From: Rugalucina vietnamica
Taxonomy: Eukaryota > Mollusca > Bivalvia > Lucinida > Lucinidae
DNA: 64,000 nt
NCBI GenBank assembly: GCA_964017185.1
Contig: OZ024880.1
Coordinates: forward strand, 42,793,071 to 42,857,070
Reading direction: 5' to 3'
This document shows, piece by piece, positions 59,118-64,000 of the stretch. The translations under genes and the position numbers were made by a program. The first letter of the stretch is position 1; the number at the start of each line of letters is the position of its first letter. A model generated the notes under the pieces. That model searched no databases and had not been told where the DNA came from. It worked only from the letters and a program-made list of their open reading frames with translations.

Positions 59118-59643
59118 CAAAACTTTGCTTTGTGCTAGTGTTACCTGATAATCCTCAAATCTCAGGGAGTGGTATATTTGTTCTCTAAAATTTTGAAATG
59201 CAACGTTGGTATTTGTTAGACCCTCAGTGCTCTACACACAGACAGGCTTGTGGCTTTTGTACAAAGCTAAGCACTCGCCCCAAGTGTCTATGATTAGAGC
59301 AGGTCCTAACAAATACCTTGACGGTACATTTCAGAATTTCAGAGAACAAATATACCCCTCCAGACTTGAGGATCTGTCAGTCCAATATGATGCAACTTCA
59401 GGAAAATCATTCAGTGATAACTGACATAACACCTATCTAACCGAATATTCATAAAATTCTATATCTATATCATTTATTTTATTTCCGTCTTTTATATGAC
59501 TGCAAAACTGTTGACCGTGACGTTAAACCTCAATTCATTTTTGTACAAGCATACAAACTTACAATATCACACTTCATTCGACCCAGCACAGCTTTAGCCT
59601 TGCAAACAAAGGAGCCATTAGAACCAACATAGAATGCCATGTC
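34063..59643 (-). CDS. ADAMTS-like secreted metalloprotease, partial gene (10 exons seen)
   Basis: Minus-strand exons, 5' to 3': 59643-59563, 58497-58392, 57659-57539, 55862-55784, 55520-55437, 54536-54397, [not found], 38410-38240, 37855-37717, 37378-37235, 34455-34063. Phases agree at every junction that can be tested. Order: Cys-containing prodomain, basic processing site (REIRKKRQ), catalytic domain start (SVISVALYFNKVFMDRF), HHAMLITG strand, then after the gap LGVKHDG (third zinc-ligand His), the Met-turn HIMS and FSQCSS, then an ADAMTS-type disintegrin-like part (CLGPRGIYTSLNEQCEL.HGPG), a Cys-rich part (SECW...YDGTPC...YCYLGNCVAG), a Thr/Pro tail of APTT units and a final Cys-rich 41 residues. 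M12B proteases cleave extracellular matrix or surface proteins. No thrombospondin repeats are present. The signal peptide and the HExxH exon were not found, so whether the gene works is undecided. Confidence 0.82.
35341..35676 (+). pseudogene. Harbinger-type transposase, N-terminal fragment
   Basis: The frame contains LLEELRLEDEASFRNFLRMI followed by PRMFHDLLQTL, matching the conserved N-terminal part of PIF/Harbinger (DDE_Tnp_4) transposases. It ends before any DDE catalytic region, so only about 100 residues of a protein usually near 350-400 remain. It is consistent with the TAA TSD of the enclosing element. Confidence 0.75.
36155..36330 (+). mobile_element. tRNA-like SINE-C
   Basis: B-box-like gggttcgatccccac, then gtgtccttgggcaagacag and aagttaaaccttct near the end. 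It is nested in the Harbinger element. Confidence 0.6.
37013..37222 (+). mobile_element. GAGCCGCCTC hairpin MITE, short-hairpin copy
   Basis: gagccgcctcgtgagaaaac to ttttcccacgaggcggttc. The hairpin is reduced to gcgaaaacaaaggcgctgat and its complement. It ends 12 bases from an exon border (37235). Confidence 0.85.
37235..37378 (-). CDS. metalloprotease exon: Cys-rich domain, first part
   Basis: Acceptor cacttcag, donor gtatgt, 48 codons, phase 0 to 0. Codes VKATASECWTQSSVECCLNG and later YDGTPCVGVDPSTHY. Confidence 0.82.
37525..37705 (-). mobile_element. GAGCCGCCTC MITE fragment
   Basis: gcacagctgatcaacgcgtt..., then cgatttgtgtcagacctggtcgg match the family, but one end is lost. It abuts exon 37717-37855. 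Confidence 0.6.
37717..37855 (-). CDS. metalloprotease exon: disintegrin-like domain
   Basis: Acceptor tttttccag, preceded by a (GATT)n run; donor gtatgt. Codes HGNCLHSVP... and GIYTSLNEQCELSHGPGW, the ADAMTS-type signature. Confidence 0.82.
37870..37923. repeat. (AATC)n microsatellite
   Basis: About thirteen units directly upstream (minus strand) of the acceptor of exon 37717-37855. Confidence 0.95.
38064..38228 (+). mobile_element. SINE-B (tRNA-derived)
   Basis: tccatggcgaagtggttaat head, gagactttaaaccaaggccc, and a gtacgtaaaactactaaaca tail. Same family as 12186. Its tail ends a few bases from the donor of exon 38240-38410. Confidence 0.75.
38240..38410 (-). CDS. metalloprotease exon: third zinc ligand and Met-turn
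   Basis: Acceptor atatttcag, donor gtaaga. Codes LGVKHDGNANQPLAAGC and continues through AHIMSKTTYTD to FSQCSSDMVIAHLN. The His of KHDG is the last ligand of the HExxHxxGxxH motif; HIMS is the Met-turn. Confidence 0.88.
38419..38652 (+). mobile_element. TTAA hairpin MITE abutting an exon
   Basis: Full copy with TTAA at both ends. The hairpin carries a duplicated ggacgccgc block. It starts 9 bases from the acceptor side of exon 38240-38410. Confidence 0.88.
39036..39178. mobile_element. palindromic MITE
   Basis: Long imperfect palindrome: ttttttcggtgaattccaaa ... ttttcactcgtg, a five-base centre, then the complementary arm to attcacctaaaaaa. Nearly all of the 140 bases pair. Confidence 0.8.
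39369..40010. mobile_element. PIF/Harbinger-like MITE with ACGCGC array
   Basis: Inverted ends aagagcagtcacacatcagc (with the following gtataagtgaaacgcgc block) and their complement, flanked by exact TAA duplications at 39366-39368 and 40011-40013. The 642-bp interior is packed with ACGCGC/ACGTCC motifs. It is an inverted copy of 33389-34054. Confidence 0.85.
40678..40912. mobile_element. hairpin MITE with cgaggcggttc loop
   Basis: A near-perfect hairpin of about 100 bases (acatagattgtgggtactcg ... and complement) centred on cctcgccgagg, preceded by ccccttgaaccccacttttat. Confidence 0.8.
41033..41787 (-). mobile_element. MITE with long terminal inverted repeats (copy 2)
   Basis: Reverse-orientation counterpart of 6481-7243, similar over its full length, with ends taaagtccaattcgcatgcg and gcatgcgacttggactt. 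Confidence 0.85.
41990..42175. mobile_element. hairpin MITE, diverged copy
   Basis: Same family as 40678: ccccttgaaccccactttta, then aacatagattgggggtactc and a decayed partner arm. Confidence 0.75.
42578..43365 (-). repeat. 3' LTR (788 bp)
   Basis: TGTTAC...ATAACA termini; almost identical to the other LTR. Confidence 0.95.
43366..43377 (-). other. polypurine tract
   Basis: Minus-strand gaagaggggaag directly adjoining the 3' LTR, the usual plus-strand primer. Confidence 0.85.
43450..44850 (-). CDS. reverse transcriptase and RNase H of the element
   Basis: RT motifs include WSSPCILVPKSDGTFRMCTD and the AYIDD active site near 44243. RNase H follows with MAVDASDVGAGSVL and ends HIKGRDNIIPDTLSRA. 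Gypsy-type sequence. Confidence 0.92.
   Translation of the reverse strand, partial: SDILHDLDQKLSHLDPDKKHELKQLILEYEHLFPDIPSRTDKIYHDVDIIEGAKPVKQHPYRLHPERQQYLRKEVKYLLDNDFIEPSQSEWSSPCILVPKSDGTFRMCTDYRKVNSVTKTDTFPIPRIDDCIDNIGHAKYVTKFDLLKRFWQISFTDSPNEILEFATTERQFQNKLKALKCCLVRLVNSLIFGLDGCKAYIDDAIIYSEEWKQHLEIIREFFKRLSDAKLTINLPKSEFCHASLTFLGHIVGQGQVRPVEAKVEAISDFPVPTGKRQLMRFLGMAGYYRKFCNNFSVIAEPLTNLLGKKVRYVWSEACQKSFDQLKAILKSAPVLSAPRFDREFKMAVDASDVGAGSVLLQEDDNGVDHPVCYFSKKFDKHQRNYSTIEKECLSLILALQHFQVYLSSANSPIVVFSDHNPLTFIHKMKNKNQRLLRWSLMLQEHNLDIRHIKGRDNIIPDTLSRA
45020..46120 (-). CDS. integrase region of the element
   Basis: HHCC zinc-binding part (HETPMSGHLG ... CKSCHTC), the DDE core (IIIDCVGPLP, QSDQGSNF, YHPESQGALERF) and a C-terminal GPY-type module (YYGPYTVEKRLS...). 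It precedes reverse transcriptase. Confidence 0.9.
46560..46850 (-). CDS. aspartic protease domain of the element
   Basis: DTGAS active-site motif near 46754-46776 and a downstream LLLGNDLAG, matching LTR-element proteases. Confidence 0.85.
46850..48464 (-). CDS. gag of the Gmr1-like element
   Basis: An N-terminal segment is followed by a long charged coiled coil (about 48240-47815, Glu/Lys/Arg-rich heptads). Next comes a capsid-like region whose C-terminal part (EAYRQKFRNC ... LMLVEEFKRCIHSDVKSFLD) resembles the SCAN domain, then a Pro/Asn/Gln linker and one CCHC zinc knuckle, CNYCKGDGHVISEC, near 47003-47044. A fossil of a mobile element, not a host gene. Confidence 0.88.
48516..48533 (-). 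other. primer-binding site, tRNA-Pro type
   Basis: The minus strand reads TGGGGGCTCGTCCGGGAT five bases inside the 5' LTR. This equals the proline-tRNA primer site known from murine leukaemia virus. Confidence 0.85.
48539..49347 (-). repeat. 5' LTR (809 bp)
   Basis: Same termini as the partner LTR; longer by a short local duplication of an aattctcca-type segment. Confidence 0.95.
49352..50380. other. interior of the 42389 transposon, no gene recognised
   Basis: AT-rich, with an unidentified 81-codon frame at 50054-50299 on the + strand. Confidence 0.45.
50520..52080 (+). repeat. diverged tandem repeat, ~178-bp units with X-box-like motif
   Basis: Eight to nine units. Each holds tttggttgccatggttacaa, a 'gaaacattttgagttatttt' block, 'catatacactt' and 'gaaaatgtcatttttg'. 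Spacing between the gccatggttac motifs is about 165-188 bp. No ORF. Confidence 0.85.
52103..53745 (-). repeat. GCTCACCTGAGCC composite repeat, copy D
   Basis: Reverse orientation: ends aaaggaccaatggtcct at the left and ctcaggtgagctaa at the right. Contains the ~480-bp unit and a second set of ~330-bp units with attccacttttaccattat and gccatagcaaccagagttct. Confidence 0.85.
54056..54129. mobile_element. remnant of the aaagtccaattcgcatg MITE
   Basis: gttgatttgcacaccggag and gcacatgcgaattggat match one end of the 6481/41033 family. Confidence 0.6.
54137..54373 (-). mobile_element. GAGCCGCCTC hairpin MITE
   Basis: Diverged ends; hairpin gcgaaaacaaagacgctgat ... cagctgtgcag paired with its complement. 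Confidence 0.8.
54397..54536 (-). CDS. metalloprotease exon: catalytic domain (HHAMLITG)
   Basis: Acceptor tgttgtag. Codes ENQDFSFMAYDGEGRTDTNS and onward to HHAMLIT, matching the DHA-M-L-T-G strand before the active site of M12B proteases. The donor gtacta is weak, so the 3' border is uncertain by a few bases. Confidence 0.72.
54590..54695 (+). mobile_element. TTAA MITE fragment (hairpin part)
   Basis: aagcaaacagaatagcccca ... ggggctatactgtttgtct; the left third is missing or decayed. Confidence 0.7.
55147..55430 (+). mobile_element. SINE-A, full copy
   Basis: tRNA-like head (ctgtggccgagtggttaaga, A box; gtgtgggttcgagcccc, B box), unique body (acaagccaagttctgcttgc, ggtttttctcggggttctcc) and tail gggacgttaaactgaataaa plus A run. 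The A tail touches the donor site of exon 55437-55520. Confidence 0.88.
55437..55520 (-). CDS. metalloprotease exon: catalytic domain
   Basis: Acceptor catttcag, donor gtaagt. Codes WTYRYQTLKQYPGGLDVVVN then IAEIVYPA, a typical M12B strand. The donor is immediately followed by the T run of a reversed SINE tail. Confidence 0.8.
55784..55862 (-). CDS. metalloprotease exon: catalytic domain
   Basis: Acceptor tattttcag, donor gtacgt. Codes FKAINNGDYAAAVQDVEEYG then ILVGNE, in phase with both neighbours. Confidence 0.75.
55870..57530. other. metalloprotease intron, no gene recognised
   Basis: Includes a tandem duplication of about 30 bp at 56125-56185 and a decayed piece of the 40678 hairpin family near 57415-57480. 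Confidence 0.5.
57539..57659 (-). CDS. metalloprotease exon: processing site and catalytic start
   Basis: Acceptor gcttacag, donor gtatga. Codes DIQINGQNAREIRKKRQITE, then SVISVALYFNKVFMD. RKKR is a proprotein-convertase site at the expected prodomain/catalytic border. Confidence 0.85.
57945..58015 (-). mobile_element. TTAA MITE hairpin remnant
   Basis: ggcaaacagtatagccccag, then gtgacgccacagaagcggcg; partial reverse copy. Confidence 0.6.
58126..58364 (-). mobile_element. GAGCCGCCTC hairpin MITE
   Basis: gagcctgtgcatgagaaaac to ttttcccatgcggcggctc; hairpin at 58259-58326 with ggcgctgatcagcttcgcag and its complement. Confidence 0.85.
58392..58497 (-). CDS. metalloprotease exon: prodomain (NCFVKDGRAFC)
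   Basis: Acceptor cattctcag, donor gtatgt. Codes VGILHDGNENCFVKDGRAFC and continues to LDGDT. It sits between two copies of the same hairpin MITE. Confidence 0.75.
58524..58762 (-). mobile_element. GAGCCGCCTC hairpin MITE
   Basis: aagccgcctcatgagaagac to gttttcccatgcagcggctc; the hairpin near 58658-58721 uses gacgctgatcagctgtgcag and its complement. Confidence 0.85.
58867..59115 (+). mobile_element. SINE-A, 5'-truncated, with (AAT)n tail
   Basis: Matches SINE-A from cattcgatcatctcaccgct to gggacgttaaactg, followed by about sixteen AAT units. Confidence 0.88.
59563..59643 (-). CDS. metalloprotease exon: prodomain
   Basis: Acceptor ttttcacag, donor gtaagt. Codes DMAFYVGSNGSFVCKAKAV and ends MKCDI, phase 0. 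It resembles the loop of reprolysin-type prodomains. Upstream exons are not seen. Confidence 0.7.
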
Positions 59644-59789
59644 CTGTGAAAAATAAAATCAAACGATATTAACATATACGCGCATAAAACGGTTAAATCG
59701 TATAGATGCGTTGAAGTGAGTGTCATGCAGATCAATTTAAGGCAAACAATACAGTGTTGGGGATATCCTGTGTCAAATGTATGTGAAGT

Positions 59790-59925
59790 AAGCAGTAGCA
59801 GTAGCAGTAGGCAGTATACTGCTGTATACTGCTGTACTGCTAGCAGTTGGCAGTATACTGCTGTACTGCTAGCAGTTGGCAGTATACTGCTGTCTCTACT
59901 GCTAGCAGTTGGCAGTATGCACACA
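59790..59925. repeat. short tandem repeat of gcagtatactgctgt
   Basis: agcagt units, then about three units of gctagcagttggcagtatac. Confidence 0.85.
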
Positions 59926-59989
59926 TGCGCATGCGCACATAATCACCAGTAAACGATTAGGATGTCGACTGAAATTAACGTTTTATTAT

Positions 59990-60245
59990 TACAAATAAAA
60001 AAGTACAAGTATATAGGCAATGATCAGGAAATGACACAATCAGAAAGAAATTCCCACTCCATAAACCGAGGGGTGGGGAAAACAAAATGGCATTTAGGTG
60101 CTTGTGTACTTATACCAATACCAAGAAAACATATAGTAAGCCAAGAGAGCAGCTATTCCCCTATTCTCCACTCAGTTACCTGAGCTGAACTAAAATATGA
60201 AAACCTACATACATGTAAGGCTAAACAACACAAAAAATAAGTACA
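59990..60245 (+). repeat. 'gatcaggaaatgacacaatc' interspersed repeat
   Basis: Copy of the 15484 family, here shorter (ccactcagttacctgagct block retained). Confidence 0.7.
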
Positions 60246-60394
60246 AATAGGAATAGAGAGATGAGGAATCCATTAATCCCAGCATACACGCAGACACCAG
60301 TAAGGGCAGCGCATAACAGTACAACCCATTGTTTTTCAACAATGTAGCTTTCCGTCTACTAGTTTTAATCGAGGAAGCGAGGTAGCCGGCGGCG

Positions 60395-60605
60395 AGGAAA
60401 ATTTGTCCGTCCGAACACGCTTCCCTTCGTGTCATTTGCAGGAATGACATGCTACAGTGTGCCGTCCTTCGGATCGGGATGTTAACTGGAAGTCCCCTGT
60501 GCACGGACAGTCACCCCCTGTGCAGGTTAAAGATCCCTCCACAGGTTCTATCTATCCTAATGCATGTAGGCTCATCCTGCAAACACACCGGAGTGTACAA
60601 TGTAC
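60395..60605 (+). mobile_element. probable SINE-derived repeat
   Basis: ccttcggatcgggatgttaa and gtgcaggttaaagatccctc resemble 3' regions of tRNA-SINEs; no intact head. Confidence 0.4.
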
Positions 60606-60649
60606 ACCTCCCAAGAATAATCAGAAATTGATTGATGGAAGAAACAAGA

Positions 60650-62055
60650 AAACAAAACAAACTAACATATAATAATAGTTTCGGATTAACTTTTTTAGCC
60701 TTTAGGGTAACGAATGAATGCAAAATAAATATGGACACGCCTTGATAGATTTATTTGTGTTTGCATGATAGGGATAGTTACGGATAACTTACGGATATAA
60801 AAATGCTGTAAAATAAGTTTGCGTCAACCGATTGATATGAAAATTTGTCCGAATAAACATTGATCGTTTGAAATTAAATGCCATTGTCATTTTAAAACAA
60901 TGACGTGAGACGTTCTTGCACGAGACAGCGTCATGACGTCACTTCATGTGACTAGGCGCACCTGTACCCCATGGGTTGACTTTTTTTTAGTGTATTTGGG
61001 TGTTAGAAAAGTTGGTCTACAATTTTAAATGAAAAATAATTTTCTAACATTAATTGACCATTTTTTCGAAAACATACGGCATTGTGTTGCTTTATTTGTC
61101 GAAGACATCCCAGATCATTTTTACCTGCATCCGGGTTTTTCCCATATGGGAGATGAAAAAGGCAACAAACAGTATCTCTTTAAAAAGTACTTTAAGATTA
61201 TGCTTTTTTTATACAAGCCACCATTGGTCCTTATTGTTATTCATTTTAATCACTTTTTGTGTGACGAAAGCTTTTGCAAAGAAAAATTAATATCTAAAAT
61301 CTGCGGATTTTGAAATTTTATGATGCATGCAGGCCATCGTAGATAAGATGCGTTCGGATTTTCTCCATTAAATATAGGCGTGTTCAGTTCAAAGGCTCTG
61401 CTCAACAGAACGAGTCGTTTCGGTCCAGCGACTCTTAAGGACTCTCGCCGTAAGGACATTTGAAAAGCATTTCCTCTCAGTCATGTTATTCGTCATGCAA
61501 TTCGTCAAATTATTTGAGCCCCGCCCCAAAATGCTAAAATACTTTACCCGAATATATCCCTGAATTATTAAAAACATGCTATAAATCATAGCAAAACCTT
61601 CGTTTTTGTAACTATCCATTCTAATGTCATTTCCACATGCAAAGAATGCGCCTTAAATATATACATGTAGTCTCACCAAGGGTTTCGGAGAGAAGGACCG
61701 TTTATTTCCAGGGAGCTGAGGAGAATGATAACGTATTTCATTTGTGCTGGAGAATGAGCATAACGTTTTGGATTATACGGAGCAGGGACCAGAAAGCTCA
61801 GGACTATTTTAAGGAGCCGATGAAAAGGGTCATTTCTCCTATCAGGCAGCAAGGAACTAAAATATGTCCTGGTAGGTCTCAAATAGTCATCAATGGTTCG
61901 ATTTAGATAGAAATATAAAACATGTATCGTTGAACAAAGTAAAATATAGCGTTGTCAAATAAAGGGCAGCGTTTTCTTCGAAGTGGCCATCCTCGATTTT
62001 ACAAATTCAAAAACTCAAATACAAATACATACTGCACTCAACAGGGGAAAGTTTA
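60650..62055. other. no gene recognised
   Basis: Several open frames on both strands have no recognisable domains or good splice borders. Missing upstream metalloprotease exons were looked for here and not found. Confidence 0.5.
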
Positions 62056-62059
62056 TTTT

Positions 62060-64000
62060 ACAAAATTTTGATACAAAATCAAAAAAAGGCCATTTTCAGA
62101 TAGCTTTGAAACTATGGGCCATTTTCAAGTTAGCAGTACGTATAGTCAGAGAGCTTTGAAACTAATGAAATAGTACGTATAGTCAGAGAGTTTTGAAACT
62201 AATGAAATTTGGGTCAAACTTAGGACTGGTCAGGACCTTGAAACAGGGCAAGTTTAAAGAAAATCGTTCGCTCAGTTTTCGAGATATCGAAGTTCGAAAT
62301 AGCCGACCCCATACCCAATATGGGCAGTATGGGCCATATTCAAGTTAGCAGATCGTATAGCACAGAGTTTTGAAACTAATGAAATTTGGGTCAAACTTAG
62401 GACTGGCCAGGACCTTGAAACTGGGCAAGTTTAAAGAAAATCGTTCGCTCAGTTTTCGAGATATCGAAGTTCGAAATAGCCGACCCCATACCCAATATGG
62501 GCAGTATGGGCCATTTTCAAGTTAGCAGTACGTATAGCACAGAGTTTTGAAACTAATGAAATTTGGGTCAAACTTAGGACTGGTCAGGACCTTGAAACAG
62601 GGCAAGTTTAAAGAAAATCGTTCGCTCAGTTTTCGAGATATCGAAGTTCGAAATAGCCGACCCCATACCCAATATGGGCAGTATGGGCCATTTTCAAGTT
62701 AGCAGTACGTATAGCACAGAGTTTTGAAACTAATGAAATTTGGGTCAAACTTAGGACTGGTCAGGACCTTGAAACTGGGCAAGTTTAAAGAAAATCGTTC
62801 GCTCAGTTTTCGAGATATCGAAGTTCGAAATAGCCGACCCCATACCCAATATGGGCAGTATGGGCCATTTTCAAGTTAGCAGTACGTATAGCACAGAGTT
62901 TTGAAACTAATGAAATTTGGGTCAAACTTAGGACTGGTCAAGACCTTAAAACTGGGCAAGTTTAAAGAAAATCGTTCGCTCAGTTTTTGAGATATCGAAG
63001 TTCGAAATAGCCGACCCCATACCCAATATGGGCAGTATGGGCCATTTTCAAGTTAGCAGTACGTATAGCACAGAGTTTTGAAACTAATGAAATTTGGGTC
63101 AAACTTAGGACTGGTCAGGACCTTGAAACAGGGCAAGTTTAAAGAAAATCGTTCGCTCAGTTTTCGAGATATCGAAGTTCGAAATAGCCGACCCCATACC
63201 CAATATGGGCAGTATGGGCCATATTCAAGTTAGCAGTACGTATAGCACAGAGTTTTGAAACTAATGAAATTTGGGTCAAACATAGGACTGGTCAGGACCT
63301 TGAAACTGGGCAAGTTTAAAGAAAATCGTTCGCTCAGTTTTCGAGATATCGAAGTTCGAAATAGCCGACCCCATACCCAATATGGGCAGTATGGGCCATT
63401 TTCAAGTTAGCAGTACGTATAGCACAGAGTTTTGAAACTAATGAAATTTGGGTCAAACTTAGGACTGGTCAAGACCTTAAAACTGGGCAAGTTTAAAGAA
63501 AATCGTTCGCTCAGTTTTTGAGATATCGAAGTTCGAAATAGCCGACCCCATACCCAATATGGGCAGTATGGGCCATTTTCAAGTTAGCAGTACGTATAGC
63601 ACAGAGTTTTGAAACTAATGAAATTTGGGTCAAACTTAGGACTGGTCAGGACCTTGAAACTGGGCAAGTTTAAAGAAAATCGTTCGCTCAATTTTGGAGA
63701 TATCGAAGTTCGAAATAGCCGACCCCATACCCAATATGGGCAGTATGGGCCATTTTCAAGTTAGCAGTACGTATAGCACAGAGTTTTGAAACTAATGAAA
63801 TTTGAGTCAAACTTAGGACTGGTCAGGACCTTGAAACTGGGCAAGTTTAAAGAAAATCGTTCGCTCAGTTTTCGAGATATCGAAGTTCGAAATAGCCGAC
63901 CCCATACCCAATATGGGCAGTATGGGCCATTTTCAAGTTAGCAGTACGTATAGCACAGAGTTTTGAAACTAATGAAATTTGGGTCAAACTTAGGACTGGT
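62060..64000. repeat. 177-bp satellite array, truncated by window end
   Basis: About eleven head-to-tail copies with starts spaced exactly 177 bp (for example 62322, 62499, 62676, 62853). Copies differ at only a few positions. The first, near 62120-62210, contains a short internal duplication. The unit includes ttcgagatatcgaagttcga, a dyad, and ggactggtcaggaccttgaa. Confidence 0.97.

Noticed and set aside
61029-61906. Overlapping 78-94 codon + strand frames
   Set aside because: No recognisable domain, inconsistent frames, and no convincing splice sites.

Overview
This is a repeat-packed piece of an animal genome, most probably a bivalve mollusc. The evidence is large spliced genes with GT-AG introns, tRNA-headed SINEs, many hairpin MITEs, and mosaic elements built from imperfect tandem units of a kind common in bivalves. 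No bacterial genes, rRNA, stand-alone tRNA genes or CRISPR arrays were seen. The species cannot be read from the sequence.

Two host genes are supported by phase-consistent exons. On the + strand (8795-18477) eight exons give a complete 311-residue secreted zona pellucida (ZP) domain protein with a basic cleavage site and a short hydrophobic C-terminus. On the - strand (59643 down to 34063) ten exons give most of an ADAMTS-like zinc metalloprotease: prodomain, basic processing site, part of the catalytic domain with the third zinc-ligand His and the Met-turn, an ADAMTS-type disintegrin-like and Cys-rich region, and a Thr/Pro mucin-like tail in place of thrombospondin repeats. The signal peptide lies outside the window or was not recognised. 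The exon with the HExxH motif was not found; it should lie between 38411 and 54396. The two genes converge. Both products are extracellular, but nothing here shows that they act together.

Layout: 1-8700 holds nested repeats: a tandem-unit element, a TA microsatellite, an 8-bp-TSD transposon inside a SINE, and a long composite repeat carrying a MITE. 8700-18500 is the ZP gene; its introns hold TTAA MITEs, a 3.6-kb inverted-repeat element and two CpG-motif arrays. 18.8-34 kb is nested elements. 34-59.6 kb is the metalloprotease gene, whose introns hold a PIF/Harbinger element, hairpin MITEs and a young LTR retrotransposon (42578-49347). 62.06-64 kb is a homogeneous 177-bp satellite running off the window end.

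The most notable items are: the LTR element, whose domain order gag-PR-INT-RT-RH marks the Gmr1-like group of Ty3/Gypsy and whose gag has a SCAN-like region; several transposon families with dense subterminal arrays of CpG-bearing short motifs; hairpin MITEs whose two arms change together between copies; and exons of the metalloprotease bounded by repeats within a few bases of their splice sites.
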